A stretch of 5,223 nt of DNA from an uncultured Lachnospiraceae bacterium (GCA_900553635.1 USDU01000179.1:1-5223), one strand, 5' to 3'; positions 1 through 5,223 are shown, counted from the stretch's first letter. Notes: generated by a model not told the origin, from the sequence alone. Translations and numbers: made by a program.

Positions 1-64
1 CGCCAAGCGGTAAGGCACAGGACTTTGACTCCTGCATTCGCTGGTTCGAATCCAGTTAGCCCAG
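1..64 (+). tRNA. tRNA-Gln(UUG), 5' end cut off by window edge
   Basis: The window opens inside the D-arm region of a tRNA. The anticodon stem pairs 18-22 with 30-34 around the loop CTTTGAC, so the anticodon is TTG at 25-27, which reads Gln CAA/CAG codons. The T arm pairs 40-44 with 52-56 around TTCGAAT. The 3' acceptor strand TAGCCCA lies at 57-63 with discriminator G64; its 5' partner is outside the window. CCA is not encoded (TTG follows), so the CCA-adding enzyme must supply the end. The gene is 38 bases upstream of tRNA-Lys with no terminator between them, so both probably come from one precursor whose promoter lies to the left. Confidence 0.95.
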
Positions 65-102
65 TTGGGCGGATGAAAACCTTCCGCAGTTATTATGAAT
101 AA

Positions 103-175
103 GGAGCATTAGCTCAGTCGGTAGAGCACTTGACTTTTAATCAAGTTGTCCCGGGTTCGAATCCCGGATGCTTCA
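103..175 (+). tRNA. tRNA-Lys(UUU)
   Basis: This is a complete 73-base tRNA. The acceptor stem GGAGCAT (103-109) pairs with ATGCTTC (168-174), with one G-U pair, and the discriminator is A175. The anticodon stem pairs CTTGA (129-133) with TCAAG (141-145) around CTTTTAA, giving anticodon TTT at 136-138. The T loop is a standard TTCGAAT flanked by CCGGG/CCCGG. CCA is not encoded. The 38-base spacer from tRNA-Gln contains a small hairpin (69-73 with 83-87, GCGGA/TCCGC) that could help separate the two tRNAs during processing, though this is only inferred. Confidence 0.97.
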
Positions 176-179
176 TGAA

Positions 180-220
180 AGGATCGAAGATTTTGTGAAT
201 ACAGGGTTTTCGGTCTTTTT
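180..220 (+). terminator. probable intrinsic terminator after the Gln-Lys tRNA cluster
   Basis: Bases 181-190 pair with 207-216, including some G-U pairs. The pairing can continue through wobble pairs at 191-193/204-206 into TGT/ACA (194-196/201-203), closing a GAAT loop. A run of five T (216-220) follows the 3' arm. The position, five bases after tRNA-Lys, fits the end of the tRNA transcript. The many wobble and A-T pairs make it weaker than the terminator after tRNA-Leu. Confidence 0.65.
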
Positions 221-249
221 AATTATTAGATGAAATCAGGTATACTGAT
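217..249 (+). promoter_or_regulatory. weak candidate promoter for tRNA-Leu
   Basis: TATACT at 241-246 is a good -10 hexamer. The only -35 at a workable distance is poor (TTTTAA at 217-222, 18 bases upstream), and there is no TG extension. A small dyad, ATCAG (235-239) against CTGAT (245-249), spans the -10 and might be an operator or chance. Transcription from here would start near 253 and give tRNA-Leu a leader of about 137 bases containing three hairpins. No better promoter was found between the terminator and tRNA-Leu. Confidence 0.35.
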
Positions 250-282
250 ACAATTGTCCACATTTCCCTGTTCCGCGAGGTG

Positions 283-389
283 TTTTGGCATGGATATGCC
301 AAAATCCCGAGTTGAGTGGGCGCGAAATGACACGGAGTGTCATTTCTGTGCATCATCGGCGGATGTCGGGAACGAAGTGGACGACATTC
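283..389 (+). other. cluster of three stem-loops in the tRNA-Leu leader
   Basis: Three inverted repeats follow one another. The first is a perfect 9-bp stem TTTTGGCAT/ATGCCAAAA (283-291 and 296-304) with loop GGAT. The second is a 10-bp stem (324-333 and 337-346, core AAATGACAC/GTGTCATTT) with a three-base loop GGA. The third is an 8-bp stem (361-368 and 382-389, one G-U) with a 13-base loop, ending directly before the first base of tRNA-Leu. TCCGCG at 272-277 can also pair with CGCGGA at 389-394, which would involve the first five bases of the tRNA. No coding function is visible, and short ORFs here run into the tRNA. The cluster could be an RNA leader, a palindromic repeat element that landed here, or a processing signal. 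Confidence 0.6.
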
Positions 390-470
390 GCGGATATGGC
401 GGAATTGGCAGACGCGCCAGATTTAGGTTCTGGTGGTAACCCCGTGCAGGTTCAAGTCCTGTTATCCGCA
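390..470 (+). tRNA. tRNA-Leu(UAG)
   Basis: This is a complete 81-base class II tRNA. The acceptor stem GCGGATA (390-396) pairs with TATCCGC (463-469), and the discriminator is A470. The anticodon stem CCAGA (417-421) pairs with TCTGG (429-433) around TTTAGGT, giving anticodon TAG at 424-426, which reads Leu CUN codons. The T arm pairs 446-450 with 458-462. The variable region (434-445) is only 12 bases and makes a short arm of two or three pairs, which is at the small end for a leucine tRNA. CCA is not encoded. It stands alone between its hairpin leader and its own terminator. Confidence 0.97.
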
Positions 471-476
471 GCCTGG

Positions 477-512
477 AATCGTGCAGTTTTACGGAAGCTG
501 CACGATTTTTTT
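477..512 (+). terminator. strong intrinsic terminator after tRNA-Leu
   Basis: A perfect 10-bp stem, AATCGTGCAG (477-486) against CTGCACGATT (498-507), closes an 11-base loop. Seven consecutive T residues (506-512) follow or overlap its base. This is a textbook rho-independent terminator, and it separates the tRNA region from htrA. Confidence 0.92.
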
Positions 513-540
513 GAATTATACGGGCGCGGGCATTTATAAA
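511..540 (+). promoter_or_regulatory. candidate distal promoter of htrA
   Basis: TTGAAT (511-516) and TATAAA (535-540) are separated by 18 bases, and the start point would be near 547. The -35 overlaps the T run of the preceding terminator. The ATTTATAAA string (532-540) recurs in the equivalent place upstream of clpX (2281-2289), which raises confidence that it is functional. Confidence 0.4.
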
Positions 541-544
541 CTTT

Positions 545-574
545 TTTTAATCCTTTGCTCACACTTTGAACACA
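545..574 (+). promoter_or_regulatory. shared upstream box of htrA with an 11-bp CACA repeat
   Basis: Bases 545-563 match 2300-2318 upstream of clpX at 17 of 19 positions (consensus TTTTAATYCTTYGCTCACA). At htrA the box is followed by a second CACA (571-574), exactly 11 bases after the first (560-563). That is about one helical turn, the spacing expected for a direct-repeat operator of an OmpR-type response regulator. The candidate -10 lies just downstream. No regulator can be named from this window. Confidence 0.45.
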
Positions 575-580
575 ATTGCC

Positions 581-589
581 TGTTACACT
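581..589 (+). promoter_or_regulatory. extended -10 promoter of htrA
   Basis: TGTTACACT has the TGn extension in front of the -10 hexamer TACACT (584-589). No good -35 lies 16-18 bases upstream. TTGAAC at 566-571 is only 12 bases away, so the promoter probably depends on the extended -10 or on an activator at the box just upstream. The start would be near 596, giving a leader of about 37 bases. Confidence 0.5.
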
Positions 590-632
590 ACAGGATAATG
601 ATATAAGTGAGTGGAGGAAGGAGTGCATCTTT

Positions 633-2150
633 ATGTACGATGAGGAAAATAAAAACCTGTCTGAAAATCCGGATATGGAAAATGAAACAGGAGCAGATGT
701 AAGAGATACAGAGAACGCCGGAGCGGAAGGAAAAGACAGTACGGCAGCGCAGCCTGAAAGCGGAACCACAGGCAGCCAGTATCGTTACAGCGGTCCGTTC
801 TATCAGGATACAGATTATCAGCGCACGGAGAGCCGGAATACGGAGAGCAGTTTCCAGGGCAGCGTGTCGAAGAAGCAGAAGAAAAAGAAGAATTTTGGCC
901 GCATCATTGCGAAGACCGTGTGCATTGCGCTGGTATTTGGCGTGGTGGCCGGAGCGGCATTCCAGGGCACGAATTTTGTGGGACAGAAGCTGTTCGGTGA
1001 TAAGGTGACGGCTCCTGTAAGCCAGGATGCGTCAGCGGATACGGCGGCACCGGAGGTGGGAACCGTACAGCCCCAGACCGGAAACAGCGGTTCGGAAGAC
1101 AGCGCTGCGTCCGTATCAGCGATTGTGAAGCAGTGTATGCCGTCCCTGGTGGCTATAACCAATGTCAGCGTAAAAGAGGTACAGAATTACTGGGGCTTCG
1201 GCTGGTACAGTCAGCCACAGCAGCAGGAGTCCACATCCACAGGAACCGGCATTATCATCGGTCAGAATGACAGCGAACTTCTGATTGTCACCAACAACCA
1301 TGTCATCACAGGGGCAACCAACCTGTCTGTGGTATTCAGCGTGGACGAGGGCAAGGATGGAACTACTCCGGTGGAGGCTCAGATTAAGGGAAGCGACGCC
1401 ACAAAGGATGTGGGCGTCATTGCCGTGAAGCTTTCAGATATTCCGGCGGAGACCATGTCTGCGATTAAGACAGCCACGATTGGCGATTCCTCACAGATGC
1501 AGGTGGGCGATCAGGTGATTGCCATCGGCAATGCGCTGGGATATGGACAGTCGGTGACCAAGGGAATTGTCAGCGCGCTGGACAGAGAGGTAACCCTGCA
1601 AAATGACGATGGCAGTACCATCAGCAATAAGCTGATTCAGACGGACGCGGCCATCAACCCGGGCAACAGCGGCGGCGCACTGCTGAATATGAAGGGTGAG
1701 GTCATCGGTATCAACGAGGCCAAGCTTTCATCCAACTATGTAGAGGGTATGGGCTACGCAATCCCCATTTCCGATGTGGAGGGCATCATCGGAGATCTGC
1801 AGACCCGTTCTGAAGTAGACAGTGAGAAAATGGGGTATCTGGGCGTTACCTGTCAGGATGTGACCAGCGACATTGCCCAGCAGTATGATATGCCTGAGGG
1901 CGTCTATCTGAAGTCTGTGGTAGCAGGCTGCGCGGCGGATAAGGCAGGACTGAAAAAGGGAGATATCCTGACCCGCTTCGACGGAATGGGCGTGACAACC
2001 TATGATACGCTGCGGGATCGCCTGCAATACTATGAAGCCGGTGAGACGGTGGAAGTGACAGTACAGTCCCCGGAAAATGGAAGCTATGTGGAGAAAACAG
2101 TATCACTGACTCTGAGCACCAAGGCAGAGGTAGAAGCGGCCAATAAGTAG
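633..2150 (+). CDS. htrA: membrane-anchored HtrA/DegP-family serine protease, single PDZ domain
   Basis: This is a trypsin-like serine protease of the HtrA family (505 residues), which degrades misfolded proteins on the outer face of the membrane. Residues 1-79 form a charged, mostly acidic cytoplasmic tail. A basic KKQKKKK stretch (80-86) and one hydrophobic segment (about 91-115) follow, acting as an uncleaved signal anchor. A low-complexity Ala/Ser/Thr/Gln linker leads to the protease domain (about 155-395). The triad is visible as His223 in TNNHVI, Asp259 in KDVGVI and Ser346 in NPGNSGG. A single PDZ domain (about 398-490) starts at MGYLGV. ATG633 is chosen because AAGGAG (618-623) sits nine bases before it. 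An in-frame TTG at 576 would add 19 residues but overlaps the promoter. All catalytic residues are intact, so it should be active. It is flanked by terminators and is probably transcribed alone. Confidence 0.95.
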   Translation: MYDEENKNLSENPDMENETGADVRDTENAGAEGKDSTAAQPESGTTGSQYRYSGPFYQDTDYQRTESRNTESSFQGSVSKKQKKKKNFGRIIAKTVCIALVFGVVAGAAFQGTNFVGQKLFGDKVTAPVSQDASADTAAPEVGTVQPQTGNSGSEDSAASVSAIVKQCMPSLVAITNVSVKEVQNYWGFGWYSQPQQQESTSTGTGIIIGQNDSELLIVTNNHVITGATNLSVVFSVDEGKDGTTPVEAQIKGSDATKDVGVIAVKLSDIPAETMSAIKTATIGDSSQMQVGDQVIAIGNALGYGQSVTKGIVSALDREVTLQNDDGSTISNKLIQTDAAINPGNSGGALLNMKGEVIGINEAKLSSNYVEGMGYAIPISDVEGIIGDLQTRSEVDSEKMGYLGVTCQDVTSDIAQQYDMPEGVYLKSVVAGCAADKAGLKKGDILTRFDGMGVTTYDTLRDRLQYYEAGETVEVTVQSPENGSYVEKTVSLTLSTKAEVEAANK

Positions 2151-2162
2151 ACAGATGAATCG

Positions 2163-2203
2163 AAGAGATCGGTTATGCGTAAAACGTGCAGCCGGTCTCT
2201 TTT
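2163..2203 (+). terminator. intrinsic terminator after htrA
   Basis: Bases 2163-2174 pair with 2190-2201 (AGAGATCGG against CCGGTCTCT, with G-U pairs at 2169/2195 and 2173/2191). Further pairing is possible inside the loop (GCGT/ACGTGC area). Only four T follow (2200-2203), so termination may be incomplete. It lies 13 bases after the htrA stop codon. Confidence 0.7.
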
Positions 2204-2260
2204 ACATATTTAAACTGGGATAATTTTACAAAAACGGATAAAATCATCAGATATGTATAT

Positions 2261-2289
2261 TTGATAAAATAATCGAAAGGATTTATAAA
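2261..2289 (+). promoter_or_regulatory. distal promoter of the clpX operon
   Basis: TTGATA (2261-2266) and TATAAA (2284-2289) are separated by exactly 17 bases, and each differs from consensus at one position. This looks like a good housekeeping-sigma promoter with a start near 2296 and a leader of about 69 bases. The surrounding 2204-2310 is AT-rich and shows no ORF. Its -10 region, ATTTATAAA, is repeated upstream of htrA. Confidence 0.6.
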
Positions 2290-2299
2290 GAATATGAAA

Positions 2300-2318
2300 T
2301 TTTAATTCTTCGCTCACA
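2300..2318 (+). promoter_or_regulatory. shared upstream box of clpX, copy of the htrA box
   Basis: This 19-base block matches 545-563 upstream of htrA except for C/T changes at two positions. It lies between the distal and proximal promoters of clpX, as at htrA. The distance from its end to the proximal -10 is 16 bases here and 20 at htrA. The second CACA seen at htrA is absent. It could be a regulator site or a shared promoter element. Confidence 0.45.
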
Positions 2319-2331
2319 ATGGGGTAAATTA

Positions 2332-2340
2332 TGATATACT
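2332..2340 (+). promoter_or_regulatory. proximal extended -10 promoter of clpX
   Basis: TGATATACT is an extended -10 (TGn plus TATACT at 2335-2340), without a recognisable -35 at 17 bases. The start would be near 2347, so the AAGGAG ribosome site (2348-2353) would lie at the very 5' end of a leader of about 18 bases. Confidence 0.55.
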
Positions 2341-2364
2341 GTGTGAAAAGGAGAACAGGAATAT

Positions 2365-3789
2365 ATGCAGGATAAAGATTACTTAGAGAACGATAAGGAA
2401 AAAGACACTCCGGAAGGGGTAATCCATACAGAAAGTACAGAGCAGGAGGAACATGACTACGAGCGGTTCTGCTTCCTCTGCCGCCGTCCGGAGAGCCAGA
2501 CCGGGAAGCTGATCACCCTGACAGATGGCATCAGTGTCTGCCCGGACTGTATGCAGAAGACGATGGATACGATTCAGAATGGAAATATTGACTTCTCCAG
2601 GCTTCAGGGCGTCAACTTTATGAATTTATCAGATTTACAGAACATGATGTCCAATCAGCAGCAGGTGAAGAAGAAAAAGCCAAAGAAGGAAGGACCGAAG
2701 CCTGCGTTTGATATCCGGAGCATCCCGGCACCCCATAAGCTGAAGGCCAGCCTGGACGAATTCGTTATCGGACAGGATCATGCCAAAAAGGTTATTTCTG
2801 TGGCTGTATACAATCACTACAAGCGTGTGGCCACCGGAACCCAGGACGATATCGAGATTGAGAAGTCCAACATTCTGCTGATAGGCCCCACCGGAAGCGG
2901 CAAGACTTATCTGGTGAAGACGCTGGCGAAGCTTCTGGATGTGCCCCTGGCTATTGCGGACGCCACGTCCCTGACCGAGGCAGGCTACATCGGCGACGAC
3001 ATCGAGAGCGTTATTTCCAAGCTGCTGGCAGCGGCGGACAATGATGTGGAGAAGGCCGAGCGGGGAATCGTCTTTATCGATGAGATTGACAAGATTGCGA
3101 AGAAGAAGGATACCCATCATCGGGACGTCAGCGGAGAGTCGGTGCAGCAGGGACTTTTAAAGCTTCTGGAGGGCGCGGAGGTTGAGGTACCTGTGGGCGC
3201 AAGCAGCAAGAACGCCATGGTACCGCTGACCACGGTGAATACCCGCAATATCCTCTTTATCTGCGGCGGCGCGTTCCCGGATCTGGAGAATGTCATTAAG
3301 GAGCGTCTGAACCAGAAGTCCTCCATGGGCTTCCAGGCGGATTTAAAGGATAAATACGACAAAGAGCCGAATCTGCTTTCAAAGGTGACCGTGGAGGATC
3401 TGCGGGCCTTCGGTATGATTCCTGAGTTTCTGGGACGTCTGCCGATAATCTGTACCCTGGGCAGGCTTGACAAGGATATGCTGGTTCGGATCCTGAAGGA
3501 GCCGAAGAATGCCATTCTCAAGCAGTACCAGAAGCTGCTGGCTCTGGATGAGGTGGATCTGCAGTTCAACGACGGCGCACTGGAGGCCATCGCGGAAGAG
3601 GCGCTGAAGCGGGATACGGGAGCCAGAGCGCTCCGTGCTATCATAGAGGAATTTATGCTGGATATTATGTATGAGGTGCCGAAGGATGACAATATCGGCC
3701 GCGTCACGATTACCAGAGAATATATTGAGCATCGGGGCGGTCCGGTTATCGCCATGCGGGGCGTGCTGGAGCTGGAGCAGCAGGATTAA
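2365..3789 (+). CDS. clpX: divergent ClpX-type AAA+ protein unfoldase
   Basis: This is a ring-forming ATPase of the ClpX family (474 residues), which unfolds proteins and normally feeds them to the ClpP peptidase in the cytoplasm. After an acidic N-terminal extension (1-33) comes a zinc-binding domain with Cys36/Cys39 and Cys59/Cys62. A long linker (about 72-115) contains KKKKPKK. The AAA+ core has Walker A GPTGSGKT (174-181), pore loop GYIG (207-210), Walker B VFIDEID (236-242), arginine finger Arg358 in FLGRLP and sensor 2 GAR (419-421). The usual IGF ClpP-docking tripeptide reads MGF (321-323), and the RKH loop region (about 276-290) has no RKH. The start is set by AAGGAG 11 bases upstream. 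E. coli ClpX is about 50 residues shorter. This may be a second, specialised ClpX, since the usual tig/clpP/lon neighbours are absent here. It is the first gene of a four-gene run. Confidence 0.93.
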   Translation: MQDKDYLENDKEKDTPEGVIHTESTEQEEHDYERFCFLCRRPESQTGKLITLTDGISVCPDCMQKTMDTIQNGNIDFSRLQGVNFMNLSDLQNMMSNQQQVKKKKPKKEGPKPAFDIRSIPAPHKLKASLDEFVIGQDHAKKVISVAVYNHYKRVATGTQDDIEIEKSNILLIGPTGSGKTYLVKTLAKLLDVPLAIADATSLTEAGYIGDDIESVISKLLAAADNDVEKAERGIVFIDEIDKIAKKKDTHHRDVSGESVQQGLLKLLEGAEVEVPVGASSKNAMVPLTTVNTRNILFICGGAFPDLENVIKERLNQKSSMGFQADLKDKYDKEPNLLSKVTVEDLRAFGMIPEFLGRLPIICTLGRLDKDMLVRILKEPKNAILKQYQKLLALDEVDLQFNDGALEAIAEEALKRDTGARALRAIIEEFMLDIMYEVPKDDNIGRVTITREYIEHRGGPVIAMRGVLELEQQD

Positions 3790-3792
3790 GTC

Positions 3793-4773
3793 ATGAAGAC
3801 GAAGAATGATTGTCTGAATGTATGGAAGGGAATTGCCGCCTTTGCAGTGGTGCTGATTCACTGCACCCTGCCCGGTGTTCCCGGGGAAATCATAAAAGGA
3901 ATAGCCCGGTTCGCGGTGCCGCTGTTTTTCCTGATCAGCGGATATTTCGCCTATGGACGGGAGGACGCTGTCTTGAGACGGCGGGAAATCCATATTCTCC
4001 GGCTGTATGTGGGAGCGGTGGCGGTTTATTACCTGTGGGCCGCGATCCGGTATTTTCTGTCCCAGCGGACCTTCGCGCAGATGGGAGCAGAGCTTTTTCC
4101 GGACGGAGGCAGGACGGTGTCCGATCTGCTGTTCTTTAACCGGACAGCCATGGCGCCCCATCTGTGGTTTATGGGCGCGCTGGTGTATTGCTACCTGTTT
4201 TACCGGTTGCTGGCGCGTAAACGCCTGGAGGAAAGGGCATATCTTCTGATTCCGGTACTGCTGGCAGCCAATCTGTTGCTGGGAGAGGGAAGAGGACTGA
4301 TCGGTATCGCGGTGCCGGTCCGCTGGATCCGAAGCTTCTGGCTGACGGGCTTTCCGTTTTTCCTGTGGGGCAGCTGGTTTGCCTGCCGGGAGAAGCAGGG
4401 AAGGCTGACGCTGCGTACGGGCTTCTGCCTGGCAACGCTGACGGCAGGCGTCGTGTTATCGGTGGTGGAATGTCTGTGGAGCGGATATGACGAGCTGTAT
4501 GTGGGCAGTATCCTGACGGCGGGCGGGATGTTCAGTCTGGCGCTGGCCTTTGCGGATCTGGGAAAGGGATCTTTACTGGCCCGGATAGGAGAAAGGGATT
4601 CCGCCAATATTTATCTGTGGCATATGCTGCTGCGGAATTTCGCGGCGCTGGCCTTCCTGATGGCGGGCGTTTATGAAACCATGGCCTGTCAGCTGCTGAT
4701 GCCGTTTCTGGTGGGAGCGGCTTCCACAGCTCTGGCAGAGCTTATGTATAGAAGAAAAAAGAAAGGGGTATAG
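3793..4773 (+). CDS. acyltransferase-3 family membrane protein (probable O-acyltransferase)
   Basis: This 326-residue integral membrane protein has the layout of the acyltransferase 3 family (Pfam PF01757). Members move acyl groups, often acetyl, onto sugars of cell-surface polymers. Visible hallmarks are the N-terminal LNVWKGIAAFAVVLIHC with His23, the FAVPLFFLISGYF segment (40-52), PHLWFMGAL with His123, and the C-terminal IYLWHML with His277. About ten hydrophobic segments are spread along the chain, and the C-terminus is basic (YRRKKKGV). The ATG is three bases after the clpX stop. An AGGA (3782-3785) inside the last clpX codons serves as ribosome site, suggesting translational coupling. 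The acceptor substrate cannot be told from the sequence, and no cell-wall or polysaccharide genes lie nearby in the window to suggest one. Confidence 0.88.
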   Translation: MKTKNDCLNVWKGIAAFAVVLIHCTLPGVPGEIIKGIARFAVPLFFLISGYFAYGREDAVLRRREIHILRLYVGAVAVYYLWAAIRYFLSQRTFAQMGAELFPDGGRTVSDLLFFNRTAMAPHLWFMGALVYCYLFYRLLARKRLEERAYLLIPVLLAANLLLGEGRGLIGIAVPVRWIRSFWLTGFPFFLWGSWFACREKQGRLTLRTGFCLATLTAGVVLSVVECLWSGYDELYVGSILTAGGMFSLALAFADLGKGSLLARIGERDSANIYLWHMLLRNFAALAFLMAGVYETMACQLLMPFLVGAASTALAELMYRRKKKGV

Positions 4774-4776
4774 AGT

Positions 4777-5073
4777 ATGGACAAGAATATCTGGGATAAC
4801 ATCGGAAGAGCAGTGACAGGAGCGGCAGATACGGTGGGACGCAAGGCTACGGAGGTGGCAGGCGTGGCAAAGCTGAAGAATCAGATTTTCAGTCTGGAGC
4901 GGGACATGAAGCGGGATTACGAGGCCATCGGAAAAATCGTATACGAGCGCTTCGCGGCTGCGGGCAGTATCGACGATGTGCCGCTTCAGCAGCTTTGCGA
5001 GGAAATCGCCCGCAAGGAAATCCTGATTGACGAGTATCAGGGCGAAATCGACGAAAAGAAGAAAGAACTTTAA
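4777..5073 (+). CDS. small coiled-coil protein, function unknown
   Basis: This 98-residue, highly charged protein begins three bases after the acyltransferase stop and has a good ribosome site (AAAGGGG, 4762-4768, eight bases before the ATG). Residues 1-30 are Ala/Gly/Val-rich and could form an amphipathic helix (DNIGRAVTGAADTVGRKATEVAGVAKL). Residues about 33-60 and 69-98 are predicted helical, with heptad-like hydrophobic spacing and a KKKEL end. It has no signal peptide or membrane segment. It resembles short Clostridia proteins that carry a helical hairpin followed by a C-terminal zinc ribbon, but here only one Cys (74) is present and no ribbon follows. That resemblance is from general recall, so the function is left open. 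Confidence 0.8.
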   Translation: MDKNIWDNIGRAVTGAADTVGRKATEVAGVAKLKNQIFSLERDMKRDYEAIGKIVYERFAAAGSIDDVPLQQLCEEIARKEILIDEYQGEIDEKKKEL

Positions 5074-5085
5074 TGGAGTAAGAGA

Positions 5086-5223
5086 ATGAGCGAATTACTG
5101 GATCTGAGAAATGCGGATGGAAGCCGGACGGGGGAAGTAAAGGAGCGTGCGCTGGTACACAGGGACGGAGATCTTCACGGCACGGCCCATGTGTGGCTGG
5201 TGCGTTACCGGCCGGATAAGGGC
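5086..5223 (+). CDS. probable Nudix hydrolase, N-terminal 46 residues only
   Basis: The ATG at 5086 follows GGAG (5075-5078) by seven bases and lies 12 bases after the preceding stop. The frame stays open to the right edge, so the gene is cut by the window. The peptide starts MSELLDLRNADGSRTGEV and continues to LHGTAHVWLVRYRPDKG. The pattern of a short beta hairpin with D-x-x-G-x-x-T-G, then charged residues, then a His-containing strand (HGTAHVWLV) is typical of the start of Nudix hydrolases of the isopentenyl-diphosphate-isomerase-like group. The Nudix box that would confirm this, and any substrate clue, lies beyond the window. It is probably the fourth gene of the clpX transcript. Confidence 0.72.
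   Translation, partial: MSELLDLRNADGSRTGEVKERALVHRDGDLHGTAHVWLVRYRPDKG

Noticed and set aside
230..389. T-box or other riboswitch in the hairpin region
   Set aside because: No T-box consensus bulge was seen, and the downstream gene is a tRNA, not an aminoacyl-tRNA synthetase or amino-acid gene.
1..512. tRNA genes as an integration site for a mobile element
   Set aside because: No integrase, no duplicated tRNA 3' end and no transposon ends are visible. The neighbours look like ordinary core genes.
230..539. Two overlapping plus-strand ORFs of 69 and 84 codons
   Set aside because: Both run through tRNA-Leu and the hairpin leader. Neither has a convincing ribosome site or recognisable protein features.
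576..632. TTG start at 576 for htrA adding 19 residues
   Set aside because: It falls before and inside the extended -10 promoter and lacks a ribosome site, whereas ATG633 has AAGGAG at nine bases.
513..632. CIRCE or CtsR heat-shock operator upstream of htrA or clpX
   Set aside because: Neither the TTAGCACTC-N9-GAGTGCTAA inverted repeat nor the GGTCAAA-type CtsR repeat is present in 513-632 or 2204-2364.
452..769. Minus-strand ORF of 105 codons across the htrA promoter and start
   Set aside because: It overlaps the tRNA terminator and htrA, and its Ser/Phe-rich content is what the reverse of an acidic coding region gives.
3117..4161. Long minus-strand ORFs (212 and 260 codons) opposite clpX and the acyltransferase
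   Set aside because: They lie wholly or almost wholly opposite well-supported genes, show no domain or ribosome site, and reflect codon bias of the real strand.

Overview
The window looks like chromosomal DNA from a Gram-positive anaerobe of the class Clostridia, most probably a Lachnospiraceae-type gut bacterium. This is inferred from the single-PDZ membrane HtrA with a long acidic cytoplasmic tail, the divergent ClpX, strong AAGGAG-type ribosome binding sites, moderately GC-rich genes separated by AT-rich gaps, and tRNA genes without an encoded CCA. The species cannot be named from the sequence. All genes read rightward.

Positions 1-512 carry three tRNA genes: tRNA-Gln(UUG), cut by the left edge, tRNA-Lys(UUU) and tRNA-Leu(UAG). 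Gln and Lys sit in one short cluster closed by a probable terminator (180-220). tRNA-Leu is separate. It has a weak candidate promoter, an unusual leader with three strong hairpins (283-389) and a strong terminator (477-512).

Positions 513-2203 hold a monocistronic HtrA/DegP-family serine protease gene (633-2150), anchored in the membrane by one N-terminal segment, with its own promoter region and terminator.

Positions 2204-5223 hold an AT-rich promoter region and then a tight run of four genes. These are a divergent ClpX-type AAA+ unfoldase (2365-3789), an acyltransferase-3 family membrane protein (3793-4773), a 98-residue coiled-coil protein (4777-5073) and the first 46 codons of a probable Nudix hydrolase (5086-5223, cut by the right edge). 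The gaps of 3, 3 and 12 bases suggest one transcript.

htrA and clpX are both protein quality-control genes, one facing outside the membrane and one in the cytoplasm. Their upstream regions share a matching layout: an ATTTATAAA box, then a 19-base block identical at 17 positions, then an extended -10. This suggests shared regulation and is the most interesting regulatory signal here. The other notable point is that this ClpX keeps the ATPase machinery but appears to lack the RKH substrate loop, has MGF in place of the usual IGF ClpP-docking tripeptide, and has a long Lys-rich linker after its zinc domain. No mobile element, CRISPR array or clearly new multi-gene system was seen.
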